Below are positions 18,721 to 27,340 of a stretch of 64,000 bases of DNA, piece by piece. The position numbers and the translations under genes are program-made. Under the pieces are notes generated by a model. It saw only the letters and a list, made by a program, of their open reading frames with translations. It was not told where the DNA came from and searched no databases. Numbering within the stretch: position 1 is the stretch's first letter; every line of letters starts with the position of its first letter. Source of the DNA: Collinsella phocaeensis (GTDB lineage: Bacteria; Actinomycetota; Coriobacteriia; Coriobacteriales; Coriobacteriaceae); assembly GCF_900119895.1 (NCBI RefSeq), contig NZ_FQLR01000004.1, positions 992,001 through 1,056,000 on the forward strand, given 5' to 3'.

Positions 18721-19866
18721 TCATTCCCCCTTCCCGATGACGACGTCGTTTCCGACGACGGCGGTGTCCTTCGTGGCGTCGACGCTTCCGAGCTTCACGC
18801 CCTCTTCGACGACGGAGTTCTCTCCCAGGATGGCCCGCACGACGTGCGCGCCGGCCTTCACGCGCGCTCCCGGCAGGAGCACGGAGTCCTCGACCACGGC
18901 GCGCTCGTCGACGACGGCGTCCGTGGAGAGGATGGAGTGCCGCACGGTGCCGAACACCTTGCAGCCGTTGGAGATCAGGCAGTCGTCGACGCGAGCCTCG
19001 GGCCCGATGTAGTGCGGGGGCCGGGTCGTGATGTTGCTCATGATCGGGAAGCTCTTGTCGTAGAGATCGAACTCGGGGTTCTCGCCGAGGAGGTCCATGG
19101 ACGTCTCGTGGAAGCTCGAGATGGTGCCGACGTCCTTCCAGAAGCCGTGGAACTCGTAGCAGTACAGGCGCCCGTCGTTCTCAAGGAGCTTGGGGATGAT
19201 GTCCTTGCCGAAGTCGTGGCTGCTGCGGGCGTCCAGCGCGTCCTCCTCGAGCGCGTTCAGCAGGACGTCCGTGCTGAAGATGTAGATGCCCATGGACGCC
19301 AGGTTGGAATCGGGCTTCTCCGGCTTCTCGGTGAACTTGACGATGCGGTCGTCATCGTCCTTGGTGATGATGCCGAAGCGGCTCGCCTCCTCCCAGGGCA
19401 CGGGCATGACGGAGACGGTGAGATCGGCGCCGTGCTCGATATGGCTCTTGAGCATCTTGCGGTAGTCCATGCGGTACAGGTGGTCGCCCGAGAGGATCAG
19501 GACGTACGCCGGGTCGTGCTCGCGGATATAGCCGATGTTCTGCGTCACCGCGTCCGCGGTCCCCGCGTACCAGCTTCCGCCCTCCTGCGTGGCGTAGGGG
19601 GGCAGGATGGAGACGCCCGCCCCGCGCTCGTCCAGATCCCAGGCCTCACCGGATCCGACGTAGTTGTTCAGCAGGTACGGGCGGTACTGCGTGAGCACGC
19701 CGACGGTATCGATCCCCGAGTTGGAGCAGTTCGAGAGCGAAAAGTCGATAATCCTGAACTTTCCGCCGAAGCTGACGGCCGGTTTGGCGATCTTGGAGGT
19801 GAGCGCCCCCAATCTGCTTCCCTGTCCTCCTGCGAGGAGCATCGCGATGCATTCTTTCTTGCTCAT
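18721..19866 (-). CDS. glgC: Glucose-1-phosphate adenylyltransferase catalytic subunit GlgC
   Basis: Makes ADP-glucose from ATP and glucose-1-phosphate, the committed step of glycogen synthesis. The 381-residue product has the catalytic loop [13 protein letters not shown] (about 11-23), [19 protein letters not shown] (about 28-46), [11 protein letters not shown] and FTEKPEKP, and ends with the beta-helix domain ([18 protein letters not shown] onward). The start is the ATG of MSKKE. It lies between glgP upstream and glgD 4 bases downstream. Confidence 0.96.
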   Translation of the reverse strand: MSKKECIAMLLAGGQGSRLGALTSKIAKPAVSFGGKFRIIDFSLSNCSNSGIDTVGVLTQYRPYLLNNYVGSGEAWDLDERGAGVSILPPYATQEGGSWYAGTADAVTQNIGYIREHDPAYVLILSGDHLYRMDYRKMLKSHIEHGADLTVSVMPVPWEEASRFGIITKDDDDRIVKFTEKPEKPDSNLASMGIYIFSTDVLLNALEEDALDARSSHDFGKDIIPKLLENDGRLYCYEFHGFWKDVGTISSFHETSMDLLGENPEFDLYDKSFPIMSNITTRPPHYIGPEARVDDCLISNGCKVFGTVRHSILSTDAVVDERAVVEDSVLLPGARVKAGAHVVRAILGENSVVEEGVKLGSVDATKDTAVVGNDVVIGKGE

Positions 19867-19955
19867 CGAATTCTCCCTTGTGTCCGTGCTTCAATACTGT
19901 GCTCAAGGGTGTCCTCGGTCCGCGCCGCGGGCGCCCGTGGTGCCATGGCTTTGCG

Positions 19956-22385
19956 CTAGGCGTGCCAGATCTCGTCTCGGTACTGGCGGATGGTGCGGTC
20001 CGAGGAGAAGTGCCCCGAGTTCGCGATGTTGGCGAGCGCCATGCGCTGCCAGGCGCGCGTGTCGTCGTAGCTTGCGGTCAGCTCGGTCCACGCGCTCATG
20101 TAGTCCGCGAAGTCCGCGAGCACGAAGTCGTAGTCGTTGTTGTTCATGAGCTCGGCGTGGATGGACTCGAAGTTGCCCGACAGACGGCTGTAGGTGCCGT
20201 CGGTGAGGTGGGCGACGACGCGTCCGATGCCGTCGCGGTCGGCGTTGACCACGTCCCATGCGAAGTAGTTGCCGGAGCGCAGGGCCTCGACCTCCTCGAC
20301 CTCCATGCCGAAGATCTTCTCGTTCTCGCGCCCGGCGAGCTCTGCGATCTCGATGTTGGCCCCGTCGAGCGTCCCCAGCGTGATCGCGCCGTTCATCATG
20401 AGCTTCATGTTCGAGGTGCCGGAAGCCTCCTTGCCCGCTGTGGAGATCTGCTCGGAGATCTCGGTCGCGGGATAGATGAGCTGCGCGTTGGAGACGGCGA
20501 AGTTGGGGATGAACACGACCTTGATCGTGTCGTTGACGCGGTCGTCGCTGTTGATGACGTCCGCTACGGAGTTGATCAGGCGAATGACCTCCTTGGCGAA
20601 CGTGTAGGCGCTGGCGGCCTTGCCCGAGAAGATGAAGGTCGTCTTATGGGGTTTGAAGGAGGGGTCGTCCAGCATGCGGTCGTACAGGTACATGACCTTG
20701 AAGATGTTCAGCAGCTGGCGCTTGTACGCATGGAAGCGCTTGACCTGCACGTCGAAGATGGAATCGACGTCGACGGTCACGCCGCAGGTACGCTCGATGT
20801 ATGCGGCGAGCCGCTCCTTGTTCGCGCGCTTGGACGCGGCGAGGCCGTCGAGGAAGGCCTCATCGTCGGCGAAGGCCTCGAGCTTCTTGAGCTCCGCGGC
20901 GTCGCGGTACCAGCCGTCGCCGATGCGCTCGGTGATGAGCGCGGAGAGCGACGGGTTGGCGTTGCCCAGGAAACGGCGCGGCGAGATGCCGTTGGTCTTG
21001 TTGTTGAACTTCTCCGGCATGAGCTCGTAGAAGTCGCGCAGCGTCTCGCGCTCGAGGATTTCGGTGTGCAGCTGGGCGACGCCGTTGACGGAGTGGCTGC
21101 AGATGACGGAGAGGTTGGCCATGCGGACCTGGCCGTCCCACAGGATGGCGGTATTGCGCATCTTCTCCTGCCAGCCCTCGATATCGCGGGGGAAGGACTC
21201 CATGTAGCGGCGGTTGATCTCGTCGATGATCATGTAGACGCGCGGCAGGAGGCGGCGGAACGTGTCGATGGGCCACTTCTCGAGCGCTTCGGGAAGGACG
21301 GTGTGGTTCGTGTAGGAGACCGAGCGGGTGACGAGGTCCCATGCGGTGTCCCAGTCCAGGCCCTCCTCGTCCATGAACAGGCGCATCAGCTCGGCGCCGC
21401 ACATGGCCGGATGGGTATCGTTGGTGTGGATGGCTACCAGGTCGGGGAAGCGATTCCAGGCATCGGGGCCGTTGTCGAACTTGAAGGTGCGCAGGATCGA
21501 GGTGAGGCCCGCCGAGACGAACAGATACTCCTGCTTGAGGCGCAGTATGCGCCCGTGCTCGCCCGCGTCGTTGGGGTACAGGATCTCCGAGATGGCCTCG
21601 GCGTCGGTGCGGAACTTGTTGGCCCGGGCATAGTCTCCCGCGTTGAACGCATCGAGGTCGAAGTCGGCTCCGGCGGGCTGGGCACTCCAGAGCCGCAGGC
21701 GGTTGACGGTCTTGCTGCCGTAGCCGACGATCGGGACGTCGTAGGGGATGGCGGCGACGAGCTCCCCGCCCTCGGTGGTGAAGGAGAAGGTTCCGTCCGC
21801 ATCCTCGTGGCGCACGACATCGCCCCCGAAGCGCACGAGCACGCGGCTCTCGGGGTGCGCGGTCTCCCACGGATAGCCTTTCTCGAGCCAGTTGTCGGTC
21901 ACCTCGACCTGCCGGCCGTCGACGATCTTCTGGCGGAACAGCCCGTAGCGGTAGCGCATGCCGTTGCCGAACCCGAGGATGCCCTCGCTCGCCATGGAGT
22001 CGAGGAAGCAGGCGGCGAGGCGCCCCAGACCCCCGTTGCCAAGGCCGGGGTCGACCTCTTCGCAGAGCAGCTCGTCGAGGGAGATGCCCATCTCGGAGAG
22101 GCCCTGCTCGACAAGGTCGCGCACGCCGTAGTTCAGAAGGTAGTTATCGAGGAGCGGACCGATGAGGAACTCAAGGGAGAAGTAGTAGACCTTCTTCCTG
22201 TCGCTGCGGCCGTTCTCGGAGTCGCACTCGGCGAACTGCCGGTTGGCGCGCGTGGCGATCAGCTTGGCGAGCGCGCGGTACTGCTCGGCGCCATGCGCGG
22301 AGGCGATGTCCTTTCCCACCTCGGCCATGATCATGGCCCGGTAGGCCTCCTTGAACTCGTCGGTCGTCTCGAATAGCTTGCTCAT
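19956..22385 (-). CDS. glgP: Glycogen/starch phosphorylase
   Basis: Releases glucose-1-phosphate from non-reducing ends of glycogen (GT35, PLP-dependent). The 809-residue length is typical. VDPGLGNGGLGRLAACFLDS near 110 and the PLP site EASGTSNMKLMMNGAITLGT with the Schiff-base lysine near 657 are intact, as are the RVNDTIKVVFIPNF and LDGANIEI segments. Start is ATG (MSKLFETTDEF). It lies directly downstream of glgB, 22 bases apart, and is transcribed with the synthetic genes, so synthesis and breakdown are controlled together here. Confidence 0.96.
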   Translation of the reverse strand: MSKLFETTDEFKEAYRAMIMAEVGKDIASAHGAEQYRALAKLIATRANRQFAECDSENGRSDRKKVYYFSLEFLIGPLLDNYLLNYGVRDLVEQGLSEMGISLDELLCEEVDPGLGNGGLGRLAACFLDSMASEGILGFGNGMRYRYGLFRQKIVDGRQVEVTDNWLEKGYPWETAHPESRVLVRFGGDVVRHEDADGTFSFTTEGGELVAAIPYDVPIVGYGSKTVNRLRLWSAQPAGADFDLDAFNAGDYARANKFRTDAEAISEILYPNDAGEHGRILRLKQEYLFVSAGLTSILRTFKFDNGPDAWNRFPDLVAIHTNDTHPAMCGAELMRLFMDEEGLDWDTAWDLVTRSVSYTNHTVLPEALEKWPIDTFRRLLPRVYMIIDEINRRYMESFPRDIEGWQEKMRNTAILWDGQVRMANLSVICSHSVNGVAQLHTEILERETLRDFYELMPEKFNNKTNGISPRRFLGNANPSLSALITERIGDGWYRDAAELKKLEAFADDEAFLDGLAASKRANKERLAAYIERTCGVTVDVDSIFDVQVKRFHAYKRQLLNIFKVMYLYDRMLDDPSFKPHKTTFIFSGKAASAYTFAKEVIRLINSVADVINSDDRVNDTIKVVFIPNFAVSNAQLIYPATEISEQISTAGKEASGTSNMKLMMNGAITLGTLDGANIEIAELAGRENEKIFGMEVEEVEALRSGNYFAWDVVNADRDGIGRVVAHLTDGTYSRLSGNFESIHAELMNNNDYDFVLADFADYMSAWTELTASYDDTRAWQRMALANIANSGHFSSDRTIRQYRDEIWHA

Positions 22386-22407
22386 TGATGCGTTCTCCTT
22401 ATGGGTG

Positions 22408-24615
22408 CTAGTTGTCGGATTTCGACGCTCGGGAGGATGCGGCGCCGCCCGATGCCTTCGTGCCGCGCGGCTTGGTCTTGGTCGAGGGCTTGCGCGCAGA
22501 GGCCTTCTTGGTCGGAGCCGCCGCTTCGGCGGCCTTCTTCTCTGCCGCCGCGCCCCGCTTCGACGCCGCGCGCTTGGCCTTGGGCTTTGCCTTGGGCCTG
22601 TTCTTGCTCGGTCCGCGCCGCTTCAGGATGATGCCGGCGAGCGGCGGGATGGTGAGCTCGATGGAGTTCTCCCGGCCGTGCATGGGCTCCTCGACGCTCG
22701 AGATGAGCTTGCGGTTGCCCTTGCCCGATCCGCCGAAGGCGACGTCGTCGGAGTTGAAGATCTCGGCCCAGGCCCCCTCGCGCGGCACGCCTATGCGATA
22801 GGTCTGGTAGTAGGCGGGGTTGAAGTTGATGACGACGATGAGGTCGTCGGAGGCCTTCTTGCCATGGCGCACGTAGGAGATGATGGACTGCTCCGTGTTG
22901 TCCGCGTCGATCCACTCGAACCCTTCGGGCGCGTAGGCGTACTCGTAGAGCGCCGGCTCGGAGGTGTACAGGTGGTTGAGCGCCCGGATGAACTCCCGGT
23001 GCTTCGCGTGCGTCTCGTGCTCCTCCGCGAGGAACCATTGGATGGATTCGTAGTAGCGCCATTCGATGAACTGAGCGATCTCGTTGCCCATGAAGTTGAG
23101 CTTGGCGCCGGGGTGGGTCATCTGCCAGAAGGCGAGTGTGCGGAGCCCCGCGAACTGGCGCCACCAGTCGCCCGGCATGCGCCCGATGAGGGAGCACTTG
23201 CCGTGGACGACCTCGTCGTGCGAGAGGGGTAGGATGTAGTTCTCGCTGTAGGCGTACATGAGCGAGAACGTGAGCAGCCCGTGGTTGCCCGGCCTCCAGG
23301 GGAAGTCGGTCTGCATGTAGTGCAGCGTGTCGTTCATCCAGCCCATGTCCCACTTGTAGTGGAAGCTGAGGCCGCCGTCCTCGGCGGGATAGGTGACGAG
23401 GGGCCAGGCGGTGGACTCCTCGGCCATCATCATGACATCGGGGAAGGCGCGTTCGACGGTCGTGTTGACCTGGCGTATGAACGCGGAGGCATCCAGGTCC
23501 TCCTCGGTTCCGTACTCGTTGAACTTCTTGTCGGCGGGATTGTCCACGCCGAAGTTGAGGTACAGCATGCTTGAGACGCCGTCCATGCGGATGCCGTCCG
23601 CGTGGAACATGTCGATCCAGAACAGCGCGTTGGAGACAAGGAAGCTCCTGACCTCACCGCGGCTGAAGTCGAACTTATGCGTACCCCAGTTGGGATGGAT
23701 CTCGCGCTCGTAGAGCATATGGCCGTTGAACGTCGCGAGCCCCTGGGAGTCGGCGCAGAAGCCGCCCGGCACCCAGTCGAGGATCACGCCGATGCCGGCG
23801 GCATGGCAGGCATCGACGAAATGCATGAGCTGCTTGGGTTCGCCGTAGCGCGCCGTCGCCGCGTAGTACCCGGTGTCCTGGTAGCCCCAGGAGCCGTCGA
23901 AGGGGTGCTCCTGGACGGGCAGGACCTCGATATGGGTGTAGCCCATGTCGCGGACGTATTCGACGAGCTCGACGGAGAGCTCGTCGTAGGTGTAGTAGGT
24001 GCCGCGCTGCGCGGGGAACTGGTCCATGGGGCCGGGCCAGGTGCCGTCTTCACGGGGCTCGCCCTGGGGTTCGTCCCCGTGGCGCTTCCAGCTTCCAAGA
24101 TGAACTTCGTAGATGTTGAGCGGCCGCTCCATGTGCGGCGTCTGCGAGCGGTCGGCGAGCCAGGCGGAGTCCTGCCAGGAATAGCCGTTGATGTCCATGA
24201 GGCGTGACGCGGTGCCCGGTGCGACCTCGGACCAGAACGCATAGGGGTCCGCCTTGTAGAGGACCTCGCCGTCCTCGGTCGAGATTGCGTACTTGTAGAG
24301 CGCGCCCTGTTCCAGGCCGGGCACGAACGCCTGCCACAGCGCGCTGGAGAGCACGGGCTCCATGGGCGTGGCGCCGGCGTTCCATCCGTTGAAGTCGCCG
24401 ACGACGCTGACGCCCGCAACCTCGGGCGCCCATACGCAGAAGCGCCAGCCCGCGATGCCGTCTTGAACATCGGGGTGAGCGCCCATCTTTTCCCAGCTGC
24501 GGTTCCAGGTCCCGCATGAGAAGAGATGGATGTCGTCTTCGGTGATGATGAGGCAGGGCTGTTGCTCGGTGGCAGGGTCGGCTGCGTTGGAGACGGATTC
24601 ACGTGCGGGTTTCAC
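22408..24615 (-). CDS. glgB: 1,4-alpha-glucan branching enzyme with basic C-terminal tail
   Basis: Introduces alpha-1,6 branches (GH13 subfamily 8/9, CBM48 at the N-terminus: WAPEVAGVSVVGDFNGW). The catalytic triad regions are DGIRMDGVSSMLY (about 341), MMAEESTAW (about 397) and LSHDEVVHGK (about 465). The ordinary enzyme ends about residue 664 (AGIILKRRG). About 71 further residues are rich in K, A, R, P and S (KAKPKAKRAASK, STKTKPRGTKAS), echoing the longer GlgA tail. I prefer the GTG start at 24615, with GGAAG five bases upstream, over the TTG at 24627, which has no ribosome site. First gene of the glycogen operon. Confidence 0.94.
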   Translation of the reverse strand: MKPARESVSNAADPATEQQPCLIITEDDIHLFSCGTWNRSWEKMGAHPDVQDGIAGWRFCVWAPEVAGVSVVGDFNGWNAGATPMEPVLSSALWQAFVPGLEQGALYKYAISTEDGEVLYKADPYAFWSEVAPGTASRLMDINGYSWQDSAWLADRSQTPHMERPLNIYEVHLGSWKRHGDEPQGEPREDGTWPGPMDQFPAQRGTYYTYDELSVELVEYVRDMGYTHIEVLPVQEHPFDGSWGYQDTGYYAATARYGEPKQLMHFVDACHAAGIGVILDWVPGGFCADSQGLATFNGHMLYEREIHPNWGTHKFDFSRGEVRSFLVSNALFWIDMFHADGIRMDGVSSMLYLNFGVDNPADKKFNEYGTEEDLDASAFIRQVNTTVERAFPDVMMMAEESTAWPLVTYPAEDGGLSFHYKWDMGWMNDTLHYMQTDFPWRPGNHGLLTFSLMYAYSENYILPLSHDEVVHGKCSLIGRMPGDWWRQFAGLRTLAFWQMTHPGAKLNFMGNEIAQFIEWRYYESIQWFLAEEHETHAKHREFIRALNHLYTSEPALYEYAYAPEGFEWIDADNTEQSIISYVRHGKKASDDLIVVINFNPAYYQTYRIGVPREGAWAEIFNSDDVAFGGSGKGNRKLISSVEEPMHGRENSIELTIPPLAGIILKRRGPSKNRPKAKPKAKRAASKRGAAAEKKAAEAAAPTKKASARKPSTKTKPRGTKASGGAASSRASKSDN

Positions 24616-24940
24616 TCGTACTTCCAATCACTGCGGGCTTGGGTGAAGCCGGGTTCTGGTAGACAAACAGGGCCCACGTCCCGGCATCACACATGTCGGC
24701 ACATGGGGCCATATAAAACATAGCACTTAGGCATCCGTTCGTCGTGCGGCAGCTGGTTCGGGGTCCATTTTGACCATCCGGCGATGGATGGAGGATATAT
24801 GTACTCTTTTATGATAAGGTGAATGTTTGATGTGCGGCGAAGCTGCGCCGCCGTGCGCAACCGACGGCAGAGACCCCGATCCGCCTTCTGGCGCTCCTGT
24901 ACCCATCCGGTGCCGCGCGCACCCCTTCTGAAAGGCGCTT
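24616..24940. other. Divergent intergenic region between glgB and the HAD gene
   Basis: A 325-base gap that must hold the glg operon promoter (leftward) and the HAD-thiN promoter (rightward). A relatively AT-rich patch (24711-24728) contains TATGTT/TTATAT-like -10 sequences for the leftward direction. A short inverted repeat of CATGT/ACATG with a 4-base spacer lies around 24692-24706. No strong -35/-10 pair and no gene were seen. Confidence 0.4.
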
Positions 24941-25645
24941 ATGTCTACTCAAGACGATGCGACCCCCCGTGCATGCATCTTCGATTGCGACGGTACGCTC
25001 CTGCGCTCCATGGGCATGTGGCTGGATGCCGAGCCCGCGGTTCTCGCCACGTACGGCTACGAGACCACGTCCGACGACTTCCATGAGTTCGAGCCGCTCT
25101 CCGTCGCGGACGCTTGCGAGGGCTATCACCGCAAATGGGGTGTTGGAAAAGACGGTTCCGAAGTCTATGATCGCCTGATGGGGATCCTGGGTGACGGCTA
25201 CCGCACGAAGGTCACCTGCCGCGAGGGCGTTCCGGCTTTCATCGAGGAGCTCGACCGCGCCGGCGTTCCCATGGCGATCGCCACGTCGACGCCCGCCCCG
25301 CTCGTCCGCAACGGGCTTGCCGCCAACGGCCTCGACCGGTATTTCGACATCATCGTCACGACGGCCGACGCAGGCGCCTCCAAGGATCATCCCGATGTCT
25401 ACGATCTCGCCCTCGAGCGCCTGTGCTCATCTCGCGGCATCGCGGTTCCCCCGCGCGAGAGCGTCTGGGTGTTCGAAGACGCCGTGTTCGGTCTCATCAG
25501 CTCCGGTGCGGCCGGTTACCGCCGTGTGGGCATCTACGACGTCGAGGGCCGTCAGACGCGCGAGGACGTCTTTGCGAACTGCGAGATCGGCGTCGATGAA
25601 TTCTCCGAGCTCTCGCTCGCGACGCTGCGCGCGTACGGGGATTAG
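24941..25645 (+). CDS. HAD-superfamily phosphatase, beta-phosphoglucomutase-like
   Basis: A 234-residue hydrolase with HAD motif I FDCDGTLL (nucleophile Asp15, Asp17), a helical cap domain, motif II IATSTPAP, a lysine in ASKDHPDVY (motif III) and acidic motif IV FEDAVFGL. This arrangement matches the subfamily IA phosphatase/beta-phosphoglucomutase group, which acts on small phosphorylated sugars or nucleotides; the substrate cannot be read from sequence. It is followed after 6 bases by thiN, so the two are probably co-transcribed. Confidence 0.88.
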   Translation: MSTQDDATPRACIFDCDGTLLRSMGMWLDAEPAVLATYGYETTSDDFHEFEPLSVADACEGYHRKWGVGKDGSEVYDRLMGILGDGYRTKVTCREGVPAFIEELDRAGVPMAIATSTPAPLVRNGLAANGLDRYFDIIVTTADAGASKDHPDVYDLALERLCSSRGIAVPPRESVWVFEDAVFGLISSGAAGYRRVGIYDVEGRQTREDVFANCEIGVDEFSELSLATLRAYGD

Positions 25646-25651
25646 ACCCGT

Positions 25652-26314
25652 ATGCGCGTCCTGATCGTCGGAGGGTCTCCGGAACCCTGCTCCCCAGAAA
25701 CCCTTTGCGCGGCGGCGTCCGGGTGCGATGCCGTCGTCGCCGTCGACCGCGGTCTCGATGCCCTCCGTGCCGCCTGCCTGCCCTGCGACCTGTTCTGCGG
25801 CGACGCCGACTCGGTGAGCGCCGAGGGTGCGGCGCTCGTCGCGCGGGCGGAAGGGGAGGGTCTCGCTTCCGCCCCGTTCGACGTAGAGCGGTACAACCCG
25901 CATAAGGACTTCACCGACCTGTCCCTTGCGTTGCGCGCCGTCCGCGAGCGCTGGGGTGCATGCGCGGTCAGGGCGACCTGCCTGACCGGCGGGGCCCCCG
26001 ATCACTTCCTTGCCGCCCTCGGTCGCTTGACGGATTGGGACGGCTCGGTCGAGCTGTTCGAGGATGCCTTTTTGGGGCGGGTGCTCCGCGACGGGGACAG
26101 GTGGGCCATCGAGGACGCGACCGGCTGCAGGTTCTCGTTTGTGCCCCTCTCTTCCGAGGCGGAGGTGAGCGAGCGCGGCATGCGCTGGGAGCTCGACCGC
26201 CGTCGCTGCTCGCTCCTGGAGGACTTAGGGATATCCAACGTCATCGAGTCGGATCTCGCGGTCATCGAATGCCATGAGGGCGCCGTGGGGGCCTGGGTGT
26301 TCCGGATGGCCTGA
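25652..26314 (+). CDS. thiN: Thiamine pyrophosphokinase
   Basis: Converts thiamine to thiamine pyrophosphate with ATP. The 220-residue protein shows the family landmarks: VVAVDRGLDAL, the acidic GDADS, KDFTDLSLAL (metal- and ATP-binding Asp residues), GGAPDHFLAALGRL, and a C-terminal beta-sandwich with ISNVI in place of the usual RGISN. Length is normal. It is coupled to the HAD gene upstream and followed by a long hairpin. No TPP riboswitch is visible upstream. Confidence 0.9.
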   Translation: MRVLIVGGSPEPCSPETLCAAASGCDAVVAVDRGLDALRAACLPCDLFCGDADSVSAEGAALVARAEGEGLASAPFDVERYNPHKDFTDLSLALRAVRERWGACAVRATCLTGGAPDHFLAALGRLTDWDGSVELFEDAFLGRVLRDGDRWAIEDATGCRFSFVPLSSEAEVSERGMRWELDRRRCSLLEDLGISNVIESDLAVIECHEGAVGAWVFRMA

Positions 26315-26335
26315 TCGGCGTCGTTTGCATTTCGG

Positions 26336-26394
26336 CCCCATACGGGTTCGGGCCCCGCGCGATCATCCCGCGCGGGGCCCGAACCCGTATGGGG
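26336..26394 (+). terminator. Very long perfect hairpin after thiN
   Basis: Arms of 26 bp, 26336-26361 and 26369-26394, are perfect complements with a 7-base loop. There is no T tract on either side. It sits between convergent thiN and the APH-fold kinase gene and probably acts as a bidirectional stop. Confidence 0.6.
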
Positions 26395-26402
26395 GCAGGA
26401 AC

Positions 26403-26458
26403 GCCGACCGCCCGCCTGCGCGTCGGCGCCCTTGAGGGCGGTCGGCAGGCGGGCGGTT
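26403..26458 (-). terminator. Two overlapping inverted repeats behind the APH-fold kinase gene
   Basis: A 13-bp stem pairs 26407-26419 with 26445-26457, while an overlapping 10-bp pairing joins 26403-26412 with 26437-26446. The two cannot form together. Located just past the kinase stop codon, the first looks like its terminator. Confidence 0.45.
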
Positions 26459-26482
26459 CGTATCAAGCCCGGCTATGCGGCC

Positions 26483-27253
26483 TTACTGGTAATCGACCAC
26501 GTCGATCCAGCTCATGAGGAACTCGTCGTTCGCTCCGCCGCGCTTGCGCGCCAGCTCGGAGGCGGCGACGATCGACATGTAGCTGCGGACGACCTGCATC
26601 GGCATGTCCGCGCGCTCGCAGTACATCTCGAGATAGGCGTCGGCCTGCTGCTTGTCGCTCAGGGCGAAGAGCAAATAGGTCATGGCCACGTCGGCGGCAG
26701 GGGAGCCCTGGGTGGCGTGCGCCCAGTCGCAGACGTAGAGCTGGCCGTCCTCGGCGACGATGACGTTGGTGGGGTTGAAGTCACCATGGCAGACGTTGAA
26801 CTGCTTCGTCATGCCGTCCAGGCGCTCGAGGAGGTTGTAGCGGGTCGTGGCGTTGATCTGGTCGAGACCGTTGATCATGCGCGCGTACTTGTCGCGCTGA
26901 CGGTTGAGCAGCGGGGCCTGATACCCGTGGATCTCGATCTGCAGGTCCACGAACTGCTCGAGATACTCGTAGAAGCGAGCGGGCTCGGCTTCCATCTTCT
27001 CGGCGAGCGTGACGCCCGCGACCTTGCTGGTCTTGAGGGCCCAGCCGTGCCCGGCGTCCTCGACCTGGGCGACCTCGAGGGCCTTCGGGGAGCGGATGCC
27101 GGTCTCGTTGATGCGCGCGAGGTTCAGCGCCTCGTTGAACACGTCGGAGACGGGCTTGTTCTCGTTGAACACCTTGATGATGGAGTCGCCGAGGTCGTAG
27201 ACGACCTTGTTTCCGCGACGAGCGAGCTCGACCTTGGTTTCCGGAAGGTTCAT
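26483..27253 (-). CDS. APH-fold small-molecule kinase/phosphotransferase
   Basis: A 256-residue protein of the aminoglycoside/choline-kinase-like superfamily. It has the catalytic loop CHGDFNPTNVIV (about 153-164; Asp is the catalytic base) and VCDWAHATQGSPAADVA (about 176-192, the metal-binding Asp in the position of DFG). It begins with an N-lobe reading KVVYDLGDSIIKVF. The real substrate is unknown; members annotated as resistance enzymes often phosphorylate sugars, amino alcohols or other metabolites. It is encoded right behind adhE on the same strand, across a hairpin, with a good AAAGGAC ribosome site. Confidence 0.85.
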   Translation of the reverse strand: MNLPETKVELARRGNKVVYDLGDSIIKVFNENKPVSDVFNEALNLARINETGIRSPKALEVAQVEDAGHGWALKTSKVAGVTLAEKMEAEPARFYEYLEQFVDLQIEIHGYQAPLLNRQRDKYARMINGLDQINATTRYNLLERLDGMTKQFNVCHGDFNPTNVIVAEDGQLYVCDWAHATQGSPAADVAMTYLLFALSDKQQADAYLEMYCERADMPMQVVRSYMSIVAASELARKRGGANDEFLMSWIDVVDYQ

Positions 27254-27287
27254 GGCGATCGTCCTTTCTGGGTTGCTACCCGATGGG

Positions 27288-27319
27288 GCCCGGCAGCCTT
27301 AAGGCGTCGGCTGCCGGGC
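27288..27319 (-). terminator. Hairpin between adhE and the APH-fold kinase gene
   Basis: An 11-bp perfect stem, 27288-27298 with 27309-27319, lies 20 bases past the adhE stop. No T run follows, so partial readthrough into the kinase gene is likely. Confidence 0.5.
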
Positions 27320-27340
27320 GCTGCATACGTTCGCGCGACG

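Noticed and set aside
19878-22376. 832-codon plus-strand open frame antisense to glgP
   Set aside because: Shadow of a clear phosphorylase gene; no ribosome site or motif.
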